Part shown: positions 6,276 through 13,417 of the stretch, in pieces
How positions within the stretch are numbered: the stretch's first letter is position 1
Layout of the letters: each line of letters begins with the position of its first letter
Assembly (NCBI GenBank): GCA_964539385.1
Contig: CAZIJC010000119.1
Location: forward strand, 1 to 13,903
Source of the DNA: JAUVZF01 sp964539385
GTDB taxonomy: Bacteria > Planctomycetota > Phycisphaerae > FEN-1346
DNA: 13,903 nt
Reading direction: 5' to 3'
The notes under the pieces: model-generated
The model's database searches: none
Told to the model about the DNA's origin: nothing
The model's input: only the letters and a program-made list of their open reading frames with translations
Program-made: the position numbers and the translations under genes

Positions 6276-7342
6276 TAGCGCACCTCAAGGCGTGCGTCTA
6301 AGACCTTCGACATCTTGTCCTTGTCTAAGGAGACAACGTTGATCGTGTTCTCAATCCTTTCGAGGCGATGCACGCACAAATCGTATTCGAGGAACGAGGC
6401 GAAGGCCTTGTGAGCGGCCCACACACACTCTTCGCTGTGGGTCGTCGCAACGATCTGCACGTCCGATTCCGTTGCTGTTTCTGCAATGGCTTTCCAGACC
6501 CTCGGCAAAGCAGAGTGGTGTAGGCCATTATCTATCTCGTCCACCAACAGCACTCCACCGGGCACCGCCAGTATGCGCAGGATAATCGAAACGAAGCGGG
6601 TCAGACCCTCTCCCACAAAAGCGAGTGGGATAAACTCAGACAATCCGACATCCGCGAGTATAAGCTGCTGGCCCCAGATGCCCGAAGTTGAGAGTGCTTT
6701 CAGGCTGGGCTCAAAAAGGCGTGCGAGTTCCATGAGTTTTTCGTACTGTTTCTTTCGGACTAGGTTATCGAAGTGGCGGGCATCCTCCGAGTAGAATCTG
6801 GCTCGCGTGCAAAGGAAGCTGGCCGTCGGCTCGCGCCCGACGACACCAGGAAACTTGACCTGCCCATTCTGGTCGATCGTGCCAACCCCGGAGAACACCT
6901 CACCACGTGAGTCTTCGTATTCATAGACGACTTGTAGGGCGCCTGGAGCCGTGGCGCTTGAACCAGCAAGCTCACCACCAGAGTTCGCGCCTTCCTCCAG
7001 GGGCTGCTGCACAATTCCTAATGGCACCAATGACAGCTGCAACGAACTCTCAAAGCCATCGTCTCCGAGGCCCCTGAGACAAATAGGGGCGCCGTGGTTC
7101 TTGTCCGTAAACAACCATCCCCAAAGCTCTTCGGGGTCCATCGGGAAGGTGCTCACGCCCCTGGAGCTGAGGATCTTCAGCGTCAGTGAAGGGTTAAAAT
7201 AGCCAGCGTGCAGAAACAGGGCCTCCAGCAAGGCCGTTTTCCCCACGTTGTTCTTCCCTGCGAGTAGATTGACCCGCGCCAGAGGCGCGATGGTTAGTTC
7301 ACTGAAACATTTGAAGTTTGTAATCGTGAAAGCGCGCAACAT
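6275..7342 (-). CDS. AAA family ATPase (ABC/OLD type, AAA_15/AAA_21-like)
   Basis: A 355-residue single-domain ATPase. It starts MLRAFTITNFKCFSELTI, the typical opening of RecF/OLD-like ATPases, with Walker A GKNNVGKT at 29-36, a degenerate ABC signature GEGLTR near 245-250, Walker B VLLVDEID near 264-271 followed by NGLHHS, and the switch histidine in ATTHS near 299-303. The insertion between Walker A and the signature has no recognised domain and no TOPRIM, which is supplied by the downstream gene instead. The start at 7342 was chosen because GGAGGAG lies nine bases upstream; a GTG at 7375 would add eleven residues over that site. It probably senses a trigger or holds the TOPRIM partner in check, as in PARIS-type systems (inference). 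Base composition is lower in G+C than in the neighbours. Confidence 0.88.
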   Translation of the reverse strand: MLRAFTITNFKCFSELTIAPLARVNLLAGKNNVGKTALLEALFLHAGYFNPSLTLKILSSRGVSTFPMDPEELWGWLFTDKNHGAPICLRGLGDDGFESSLQLSLVPLGIVQQPLEEGANSGGELAGSSATAPGALQVVYEYEDSRGEVFSGVGTIDQNGQVKFPGVVGREPTASFLCTRARFYSEDARHFDNLVRKKQYEKLMELARLFEPSLKALSTSGIWGQQLILADVGLSEFIPLAFVGEGLTRFVSIILRILAVPGGVLLVDEIDNGLHHSALPRVWKAIAETATESDVQIVATTHSEECVWAAHKAFASFLEYDLCVHRLERIENTINVVSLDKDKMSKVLDARLEVR

Positions 7343-7452
7343 GATAAGCCACTCCTCCTGCTGCTGCCTGCCCACAACCCTTGGCGAGGGGCGTCACTGC
7401 CACACGTGCCCGAAGGCCGCCACTCACCGTGCGAAAGATTTCCCCTTTCATC

Positions 7453-7482
7453 AAGTTACCCCATAAGGGGAACTTGCGTCAA
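7453..7482 (-). promoter_or_regulatory. Possible promoter with overlapping inverted repeat upstream of the ATPase
   Basis: On the minus strand TTGACG (7482-7477) could serve as a -35 box, with TAACTT (7458-7453) 18 bases on as a weak -10. The space between is filled by an inverted repeat: AAGTT-A-CCCC (7453-7462), loop ATAA, GGGGAACTT (7467-7475). The overlap would suit an operator or autoregulatory site. The -10 match is poor, so this is tentative. Confidence 0.3.
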
Positions 7483-7557
7483 GCCCCTGTATGCACCAAA
7501 ACAATACGGAAACAAAGCATGGGCCACCAACACGGGCGCACGCTCGAACGGCCGCAC

Positions 7558-7785
7558 GCTTTTGCGAGCAAAAGCTTGGCACCCCAGCCTGAAAGGCTGA
7601 GATTCGCCAGCCCAGGCCAACGGCCTGGGTCACGAGGTCCGCCCCAAACCGCCCAAGCCCTGAAGGGGCGGCACAAGACGATCCGCAGCGCCTCTTGTGT
7701 CGCCCTTTCAGGGCTCGGTTCTTTCAGGGGGGCCGCACACCTGGGGCGTTGCCCCAGGCTTTCGAGTTCGAGCCCTTCAGGCTCG
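7558..7785. repeat. Cluster of hairpins (REP-like intergenic mosaic)
   Basis: At least six short inverted repeats follow one another: GCTTTTGC-GA-GCAAAAGC (7558-7575), CAGCCT-GAA-AGGCTG (7585-7599), CCCAGGCC-AAC-GGCCTGGG (7611-7629), a long hairpin (7656-7715), CCTGGGGC-GTT-GCCCCAGG (7740-7758) and CGAGCC-CTTCA-GGCTCG (7769-7785). Open frames here translate to Arg/Pro/Gly-rich phantom peptides (for example CRPFRA read from both strands), a result of the inverted repeats, not genes. This resembles the repetitive intergenic hairpin DNA I associate with Planctomycetota; copy number elsewhere is unknown. Confidence 0.7.
7656..7715 (+). repeat. 23-bp inverted repeat forming a fully paired RNA hairpin in the plus sense
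   Basis: Arms 7656-7678 and 7693-7715 are complementary over all 23 positions, with 21 Watson-Crick pairs and two differences that become G:U pairs only if the plus strand is transcribed (left-arm G at 7665 and 7671). The 14-base loop is CGATCCGCAGCGCC. It is the longest structure in the hairpin cluster. Confidence 0.7.
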
Positions 7786-7908
7786 CCACGCCGCTGCGCG
7801 GCCGTACGAACCATAGGGGCAAATCGAACACTCGCCGCGGCGGGCCGTGGCGCCCAGCAGGTCTGCCAGCACGTTCGTCTTGCTCCTGGTCCCCAGCCCC
7901 ACCCGCCA

Positions 7909-7934
7909 CGCGGCGGGCAGGATTGCCCGCCGCG
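7909..7934. repeat. Perfect 11-bp hairpin
   Basis: CGCGGCGGGCA (7909-7919), loop GGAT, TGCCCGCCGCG (7924-7934). It lies in the same intergenic region, outside the main hairpin cluster. There is no adjacent T-tract on either strand, so a classic terminator is not supported. Confidence 0.5.
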
Positions 7935-7990
7935 CACACTCTTGGGTTGCGACCTCCAAAACGGTAATGCATAGCCGGCGCGAACGCCGC

Positions 7991-8019
7991 TTTACCTGGC
8001 GGGGGCAAGCGGGTACACT
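7991..8019 (+). promoter_or_regulatory. Candidate sigma70-type promoter for the secreted Ig-like protein
   Basis: TTTACC (7991-7996), 17-base spacer, TACACT (8014-8019); each box matches four of six consensus bases. Transcription from near 8026 would give a leader of about 150 bases before the ATG at 8178. Confidence 0.35.
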
Positions 8020-8177
8020 GGAGGGTGAAAGCGAGGCCGATTCGCTCGCGGCGGCCTGGTCCAGTACGGAGGCGTATGCCGAAGGCCGCCGCGCGGAACA
8101 TGGCTCGGTCGTATCCGCAGCGCCGGCCGCACGGCCCGTAGTGGCCATGAGCGGTCCATTGGCAGGAGAGTTTCGCG

Positions 8178-9770
8178 ATGAAGCACGTCCGGACGGTTGC
8201 AGTGGTCATGGCGACCCTGGCGGTCGCCCACCTCGCGCCGGCGTACGGCCAGGAGGACCGGCCCGTCGCCGGCATCGAAGTGCTGAAGGATCTGTACAAG
8301 CGGGCGCCGCTGGTGGTGGAGTTTCAGGTGGAGACGGTTCAGGCGAACCCCACCGTGGAGCCGCGACTGGTGTGGGAGGCGCGCGGGGCGATTCTGGAGG
8401 TCATCAAAGGGCGCGTTCTGCCCGGCACGATCTCGGTGCACGTGGACAGTATTGTCCGCGTTTTCGGCGTCCCGCGTGCCGAAATCGCCGGCCAACAGTT
8501 CGTCCTGCCCATCAAGGTGCTGGGCGACGCGGCCACTCGCCGCTTCCAGATCATCGGGCAAACCGCCTTCCCGACCAAGGGGCAGGAGGCCGATGCCCTG
8601 CGGCAACTTGCCCGGATCGACCTGGATACGGGGTCCGGCGGCCGGAGCCTCCAACTGACCGTCCGGCCCATCGATAAGGTCTTCCCGGTCAAGGGTTCCA
8701 AGACGCTGGAGGTCCGCCTGACCAACACCGGGAAGGACTCGGCGACGTACCTTCAGGCGCCTATCTCGGAGAAGGACGGACGCCTGTACCTGACGGGCCA
8801 GGGCCTCTTGCGCATCCGCGACACAACCGGCCGGACGATCCCCGACAAGGGGAACATCACACTGGGCATGATGCCGCCGCCGCCGCCGAAACCGGCCCTC
8901 ATTCTGCCGGGGGCGAATTTCGTCGAGACGCTCGACCTCTCGAAATACTTCGACCTGCCGGGCGGCCGGTACACGCTGGTCCTCGTCCTGGCCACGCCCG
9001 ACGGCCGCGGACGCATTCCTTCGAACGGGTTTTCGTTCCAGGTGGGGGCCGTGAACCTGCCGGCGCCGCCGGAGAAGCCGCGGATGAGCATTACCGGCAC
9101 GCCCGTCAAGCCAACCCCGCCGAAGCCCGCGTCCACGGCGGGACAGAAACCGCCGACCGCCGCCGCTCCAAAACCCGCTAAGGCGTCTGCGAACGTTCCC
9201 GACCCCGCCTCGTACAAACCGGGGAAGCCTTCGTTCGGCCTGGCGGGTCTGCTGCGCCCCAGTAAGGCGAAGTACGCACTTGGCGAGCCGGTCGAGATCG
9301 AGTTGCGGCTCATCAACGATGGACCGCGAACGCTGGCAGTGGACACCCGGCTGGAACGCACACTCACGATTCAGGTCCAGCAGGTTGAGGACAGCCCGCA
9401 ACCGCTCGTCGTTCGGCAGGTCATCCCCTGGCCGCCCGATTCGGAGCAGATGCCCGAAGAGCGGGCCTACCTGCGCGACGGAGCGTTCTGGGGACGGACG
9501 GTCAACCTGAACACGCTCTACGGCAAGTCGCTCGACGACCTGCCGGCGCCCACGCCGCAGGAGATCGCCGCAGGAAAGTCACTCTCCTACGAACGGTTCG
9601 CCAAAAACCTGTACGGCTTCCCGAAGCCTGGCATCTACAACGTGACCGCCACCTACACCGTCGGCAAACAGGCCGGCGCCGGCAGCAACCAACCGGTCGC
9701 CGGAACCAAACTGTGGTGGTCGTACAGTGTCCAGACGAACACGATCTCCATCGAGATTGCAGAGAAGTAG
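8178..9770 (+). CDS. Secreted protein with Ig-like beta-sandwich domains, unknown function
   Basis: A 530-residue protein with a Sec signal peptide (charged MKHVR, hydrophobic stretch, likely cleavage after PAYG at residue 24). A mature N-terminal domain runs to about residue 155. A first Ig-like segment follows (VKGSKTLEVRLTNTGKDSATYL, about 175 on) and ends in a domain with VETLDLSKYFDLPGGRYTLVL. A Pro/Ala/Lys-rich linker covers about 295-350. The C-terminal Ig-like domain begins KYALGEPVEIELRLINDGPRTL and ends in GIYNVTATYTV...TNTISIEI. The two beta domains look related to each other and to secreted proteins that handle protein or surface contacts, but I do not recognise the family. ATG 8178 has AGGAG about nine bases upstream. 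It appears monocistronic. A long minus-strand frame over it is a shadow. Confidence 0.85.
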   Translation: MKHVRTVAVVMATLAVAHLAPAYGQEDRPVAGIEVLKDLYKRAPLVVEFQVETVQANPTVEPRLVWEARGAILEVIKGRVLPGTISVHVDSIVRVFGVPRAEIAGQQFVLPIKVLGDAATRRFQIIGQTAFPTKGQEADALRQLARIDLDTGSGGRSLQLTVRPIDKVFPVKGSKTLEVRLTNTGKDSATYLQAPISEKDGRLYLTGQGLLRIRDTTGRTIPDKGNITLGMMPPPPPKPALILPGANFVETLDLSKYFDLPGGRYTLVLVLATPDGRGRIPSNGFSFQVGAVNLPAPPEKPRMSITGTPVKPTPPKPASTAGQKPPTAAAPKPAKASANVPDPASYKPGKPSFGLAGLLRPSKAKYALGEPVEIELRLINDGPRTLAVDTRLERTLTIQVQQVEDSPQPLVVRQVIPWPPDSEQMPEERAYLRDGAFWGRTVNLNTLYGKSLDDLPAPTPQEIAAGKSLSYERFAKNLYGFPKPGIYNVTATYTVGKQAGAGSNQPVAGTKLWWSYSVQTNTISIEIAEK

Positions 9771-10172
9771 TCGTGCTGCGTCCGGCGGAAAGCGGTTGAC
9801 GCGAAGCGGTCTGATCTGTCCAAAAAAGCGGCCGGACGGAGTCGCCGTAGCCCCGTCCGGCCCATTCACCGCCGCCGCTTGGGGGGAAGAAGCAACGGCG
9901 GATCGCCCTTTCCCCGAATCCTGTTTCCTCGCTTCCCTTCTTTCGGCTTCCTTCCCTCGTTCAACAAATTGTTCGACGGCAAGCGGGTGAAAGTCAATCC
10001 CGGAAAAAATAATTCCAAAAGCCCTCGCGGGGCCGGAGTGCCCTTGGCACCAGGCCGGTTACCCCTCCAACGCCATGTGGCGCGGCTGCGGCCGAAGAGC
10101 CCATCCGAGAAACGCTAGCGCCCGTTTCTTTGGGGGTGCAAAGGTCGATAATAATGTATACATCCGCCGATT
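9771..10172. other. Intergenic region between converging genes
   Basis: About 400 bases between the stop of the secreted protein and the stop of the flavoprotein on the opposite strand. Besides the minus-strand terminator it holds a weak hairpin GTGCC-CTT-GGCAC (10038-10050), an A-rich patch (GGAAAAAATAATTCC, 10001-10015) and the palindrome ATGTATACAT near 10154-10163. Short plus-strand frames here lack ribosome binding sites and protein-like sequence. I see no gene. Confidence 0.6.
9822..9862 (-). terminator. Rho-independent terminator for minus-strand transcription
   Basis: A perfect 10-bp stem GGCCGGACGG (9830-9839) / CCGTCCGGCC (9853-9862) with a 13-base loop. Read on the minus strand the stem is followed by GC and then TTTTTT (9827-9822). 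It would end a transcript coming from the flavoprotein gene, whose stop is about 310 bases upstream of it. On the plus strand no T-tract follows, so it is not a good terminator for the 8178-9770 gene. Confidence 0.65.
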
Positions 10173-10844
10173 TCAGGGGCCGTCGTGCGTGTCCGCGGGA
10201 CGGGCGGCATCGCCAAACCCCTCGAAGAGTTCCACGTTCATCGGCGTCTTGGGCGCCGGGCTGTCGGCGTCGGCCAGTGCTGCGCCGAGCCGGTAGGCCT
10301 CGGCCACGGCGCGCGGATGTTTGACGACATCGCCCGCTGCGTCCACCCGGTTGACAAACAGGTTGGCGAAGTAGGTCACCTCGAGCGAGTCAAACCAGTA
10401 TTGAACCGTCAGCCGGATGCCGTCGAACACCTTCCTGCCCCTCGACCCGCCGACGGCGATGACCATGGCACGGCGGTCGCGCGGCCCGTCGGGAAAGAGC
10501 GGCTCGGTCATCAGGTACTTACGCGACCACAGGCACTGGCACCGGTCGATGAGGCGTTTCCCCTGCGCACAGACGGCCGCATAGAAAACCGGCGTCGCGA
10601 AGATGAGCCGGTCGGCCGCCACCATCTTCTCGAAGATGCCCTGGAACGCGTCATCGAATCGGCAGCGGCCGGTTCGAGCGCATGCCCCGCAGGCCACGCA
10701 CGGGCCGAACTCGTGGTCGCGCAGGGTGATGTATTCGGTCGCGGCAGCGGCGGATTCGGCGCCGCGGAGGGCCTCGCGCAAGAGCAGGTCGGAGTTCGAC
10801 CGCTGCCTCGGACTACTCGAAATGCCGAGCACCTTAAGCATCAT
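10173..10844 (-). CDS. Iron-sulfur flavoprotein / NADPH-dependent FMN reductase family
   Basis: A 223-residue flavodoxin-fold protein. GISSSPRQRSNSDLL at 7-21 is the FMN phosphate-binding loop, and Cys49, 52, 55 and 61 form the compact C-x2-C-x2-C-x5-C motif of Isf-type iron-sulfur flavoproteins. Next comes IFATPVFYAAVCAQGKRLIDR, the conserved flavin-contact segment, and later VIAVGGSRGRKVFDGI. Isf proteins transfer electrons between ferredoxin-like donors and various acceptors, often linked to oxygen or peroxide defence; the acceptor here is unknown. The start at 10844 was chosen because it makes an ATGA overlap with the stop of the upstream lipoprotein gene; a frame reaching back to 10919 is antisense overlap without support. 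A terminator lies downstream at 9822-9862. Confidence 0.88.
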   Translation of the reverse strand: MMLKVLGISSSPRQRSNSDLLLREALRGAESAAAATEYITLRDHEFGPCVACGACARTGRCRFDDAFQGIFEKMVAADRLIFATPVFYAAVCAQGKRLIDRCQCLWSRKYLMTEPLFPDGPRDRRAMVIAVGGSRGRKVFDGIRLTVQYWFDSLEVTYFANLFVNRVDAAGDVVKHPRAVAEAYRLGAALADADSPAPKTPMNVELFEGFGDAARPADTHDGP

Positions 10845-11719
10845 CTCGTATCCGGCCGTGGCACCAAGCGCCCGTCTCGCACGACGTAATGGACGGGAAT
10901 CCGCGACCGTTCGGTCCACACGGCGTCGGCCGAGTCGTCGCGCGATTCAATCACCAACCAGTCGCGCTCCTCGCGGAAGCAGACATAGCCAACGAGGTGG
11001 CACTCGTCGCCTTGTCCCTCCCAGAGCGGCGCGGACAAACTCGCCAGCGCCGGCGGGGGCATGGCGTCATACGAATGGATAATGCCAAGGGGCACTCTGG
11101 CCACCCACAACCGTTTCCACGTCCGGCCGCCGTCTTCCGTCGCGTACGTGTAGACCTTGCCCATGCTCCCCGACACCGACAGCAGACCATGCGCAGCATC
11201 GTCGAACCCGAAACGGCTCACCCAGCAGAGCGGCTGCCCTTGGCTAAGGCCACCGAGCCGCGTGGTCGACCAAGTGTGGCCCGCATCGTCGCTGGCCAGC
11301 AGGACCTCGGGCGTGCTGCAGCCCTCCTGGGTAAACGTTGCAATGGCCCAGACGTTGGACCGGCCGAAGGTTCGAAGGTTCCACGCCTCAGACACTGCGA
11401 ACGCCGGTCCCGTTTCCTGCCACGTCCGGCCACCGTCGCGGGAAACCAGCACCGCCGACCGTAACGGCCCCGAGGCATGCCTATAGCCCCCCGCCAGGAA
11501 GATCGTCGGCCCCGGTAGCGAGGCGAACTCCCTTACGCGGAACCTGACCTCCCGGCCCTCGGCGCTGCGGCAGTAATCCTCCAGCGACTTGACGACAGCC
11601 GCCAAGTCGGCGTTACCGGACAGGACCGCCGGAGGGTCCGTCGGCCGCCGAGACGCCGTAGCGCAGGAAGCGGCCAGGACGGCCAGCGGCAGCACAAGAA
11701 ACATGCGTGCGTGTGCCAT
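10841..11719 (-). CDS. Lipoprotein with Asp-box (BNR/sialidase-like) repeats
   Basis: A 292-residue protein. The N-terminus MAHARMFLVLPLAVLAASCATA is a lipoprotein signal with lipobox AASC. At least three Asp-box motifs are visible: SRDGGRTW, SDDAGHTW and TEDGGRTW, each in a predicted beta-propeller blade. Asp-box propellers occur in sialidases, sortilins and photosystem-assembly factors (YCF48-like); the catalytic residues of sialidases cannot be assigned here, so a binding or scaffold role is at least as likely. ATG 11719 is preferred because GGGGAG lies about eight bases upstream; a GTG at 11725 is too close to that site. The last four bases overlap the start of the flavoprotein, so the two are probably one operon. 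Confidence 0.82.
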   Translation of the reverse strand: MAHARMFLVLPLAVLAASCATASRRPTDPPAVLSGNADLAAVVKSLEDYCRSAEGREVRFRVREFASLPGPTIFLAGGYRHASGPLRSAVLVSRDGGRTWQETGPAFAVSEAWNLRTFGRSNVWAIATFTQEGCSTPEVLLASDDAGHTWSTTRLGGLSQGQPLCWVSRFGFDDAAHGLLSVSGSMGKVYTYATEDGGRTWKRLWVARVPLGIIHSYDAMPPPALASLSAPLWEGQGDECHLVGYVCFREERDWLVIESRDDSADAVWTERSRIPVHYVVRDGRLVPRPDTR

Positions 11720-12069
11720 GCCCACTCTCCCCTTCGGCCAGCGACCGCCCGTGGGCCGCGGGGCAAACGGACTGCCCCACGCGGCGGCCGCCGTCAGGCG
11801 ATTTGGCGGACAGCATCAAGGATCGCCTCGTAATCCAGCTCGTCCGCGATCTCGTTGACCAACAGGATATACCGGATGCCCCCCAGGCGTCCACCACGAA
11901 ACCGGCGCTGCGTTCGTGATGACAGCGCGGCAGGAAGTCCTTGCAGGGGCGCGGGCGCGGGGTTTAGACTATCCGGACCGCCCACGGCCACGAAGCACTC
12001 TTTCGCAAGCGAAAGCGTAGCGGCCGGCTTGGCGGACGAGCGAAACGCGGCTTTTGCGGGAGTCTCAAC
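11720..12069. other. Divergent intergenic region
   Basis: About 350 bases between the lipoprotein (-) and the UroD-family gene (+). It holds a candidate promoter for the plus gene (11941-11970), a perfect hairpin CTTTCGC-AA-GCGAAAG (12000-12015) in the plus leader, and a short minus-strand stretch (about 11794-11880) whose translation looks like a protein C-terminus but has no start codon. I see no complete gene. Confidence 0.5.
11941..11970 (+). promoter_or_regulatory. Weak candidate promoter for the UroD-family gene
   Basis: TTGCAG (11941-11946), an 18-base spacer and TAGACT (11965-11970, four of six to consensus). The -35 match is poor. The -10 shares the TA.ACT pattern with the candidate at 8014-8019. 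Confidence 0.25.
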
Positions 12070-13266
12070 ATGGCCAAGGACACCGAAGCGCTGTACGCCG
12101 AACGCTTCAGCCGGTACACGACCGCCCTGCGCAACGGGCGGCCCGACAAGGTGCCCATCCGCCCGTTCGTGGCCGAGTTCACCGCCAAGTACGCCGGCTA
12201 CACCTGCCAGGACGTGACGCAGGATTTCCAGAAGGCGTTCGACGCGGCATGCAAGTGTGCCGCAGACTTCGACTGGGACGCCGTCGTCGGCAACATGGTT
12301 TACGTCTGGACGGGCCTGACCCAGGCGATGGGGACGACCTACTACGGTGTGCCGGGCATCGACATCTCGCCGGATACGGGCTTTCAGTATCGCGAGCCGC
12401 CAGAGGAAGAAGCGTTCATGCCGCCCGAGGACTACGACGCACTCATCGACGACCCCACCGGGTACCTTCTGAACGTCTGGCTGCCGCGCATCAGTTCCGA
12501 CATCGTCGCCCCCGGCGAGCCGAACACCGAGCGCAGCAACCTGGCGCTCGTGAAGGGCGGCATGGCCATGATGCAGTACTTCGGCGGCTTCGGAGTCCAG
12601 GCCCAGCGGCTGCGTGAGGAGTGCGGCACGGTGTCGGCCATCGCGGGGATTTTGAAAGCGCCGCTCGACATCCTGGCCGACAAACTCCGCGGGTACCTCG
12701 GCCTGTGCACCGACCTCATGGAGCGCCCGAAGAAGGTCCTGCAGGCATGCGAGGCCCTCCAGCCGCACCTGGCCCACGTGGCCCTCACGAGCGCCGACCC
12801 CGCCAAGCAGGTGCCCATCACGATGTGGATGCACCGGTCGTGCGTGCCGTTCATCTCGTTCGAGCAGTTCGACACCATCTACTGGCCCACCATCAAGCCG
12901 ATCATCGAGACCCTGTGGGGCGAGGGGTACCAGGTCATGCTCTACGCCGAGGGCAAGTGGGGGGCCCACCTCGACCGGTTCGCCGAACTCCCGGACGCCA
13001 GCATCATCTACCACTGCGACCGCGACGACATCTTCGAGGTGCACTCCAAAATCGGGCACAAGTTCGCCATCAGCGGCGGTGTTCCGAACGACCTGCTGGC
13101 CTTCGGCACGCCGGAGCAGGTCCGCGAGCGGTGCAAAGCCATCATCGACGGCGTCGCCAAGGACGGCGGATACATCATGGACGCCTCGGCCATCATGCAG
13201 GACGTTGCGAAGATCGAAAACGTCCAGGCGATGACCGACTTCACGCGCGAATACGGAGTGTACTGA
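12070..13266 (+). CDS. Uroporphyrinogen decarboxylase (UroD/MtaA/MtbA) family protein
   Basis: A 398-residue protein of the URO-D superfamily (TIM barrel). Typical elements: the N-terminal RPDKVPIRPFVAEF, a central LMERPKKVLQACEAL, and the C-terminal ISGGVPNDLLAFGTPEQVRE, AIIDGVAKDGGYIMDAS. Family members include true uroporphyrinogen decarboxylases (about 340-360 residues) and zinc-dependent methylcobamide:CoM or corrinoid methyltransferases. The sequence is longer than HemE and departs from it, so I favour the methyltransferase-like branch; the His-x-Cys zinc motif of MtaA/MtbA is not clearly seen (only a YHC near residue 317), so substrate and even activity are open. ATG 12070 has GGGAG seven bases upstream. 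A long antisense frame (11794-13281) is a shadow. Confidence 0.88.
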   Translation: MAKDTEALYAERFSRYTTALRNGRPDKVPIRPFVAEFTAKYAGYTCQDVTQDFQKAFDAACKCAADFDWDAVVGNMVYVWTGLTQAMGTTYYGVPGIDISPDTGFQYREPPEEEAFMPPEDYDALIDDPTGYLLNVWLPRISSDIVAPGEPNTERSNLALVKGGMAMMQYFGGFGVQAQRLREECGTVSAIAGILKAPLDILADKLRGYLGLCTDLMERPKKVLQACEALQPHLAHVALTSADPAKQVPITMWMHRSCVPFISFEQFDTIYWPTIKPIIETLWGEGYQVMLYAEGKWGAHLDRFAELPDASIIYHCDRDDIFEVHSKIGHKFAISGGVPNDLLAFGTPEQVRERCKAIIDGVAKDGGYIMDASAIMQDVAKIENVQAMTDFTREYGVY

Positions 13267-13268
13267 TA

Positions 13269-13368
13269 GTTCAAGGTTCAAGGTTCAAAGTTCAAAGTAA
13301 ACGGCCGCCGGAGGCGCTGGTGTGGCCTTGAACTTTGAACTTTGAACTTGGAACTTTGAACTCTGAAC
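13269..13368. repeat. Inverted pair of tandem heptamer arrays
   Basis: Four tandem copies of GTTCAAR (13269-13296) face six copies of the complementary heptamer, consensus TTTGAAC with small changes (13327-13368), across a 30-base GC-rich spacer. In RNA the arms could pair over about 28 bases in several registers. The array starts two bases after the UroD-family stop codon, so it may serve as the 3' structure of that transcript. Confidence 0.85.
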
Positions 13369-13417
13369 CGAGCGCCGTGCGTGCCCAGCGCAGCACGAGC
13401 AGGCAGGAGTTACCGAC

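Noticed and set aside
7558..7800. CRISPR-like array
   Set aside because: The repeats are different hairpins with irregular spacing, not identical direct repeats with unique spacers.
7381..7974. Plus- and minus-strand frames with CRPFRA peptides
   Set aside because: They are phantom translations of the inverted repeats; the same peptide arises on both strands because of the 23-bp hairpin arms.
7992..9401. Open frame of 469 codons on the minus strand
   Set aside because: Antisense to the secreted Ig-like protein, which has a signal peptide, a ribosome binding site and domain structure.
11794..13281. Long open frame (495 codons) on the minus strand
   Set aside because: Most of it is antisense to the UroD-family gene and reads as Val/Asp/Arg/His-rich noise. 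Only its last 27 or so codons look protein-like and are reported separately.
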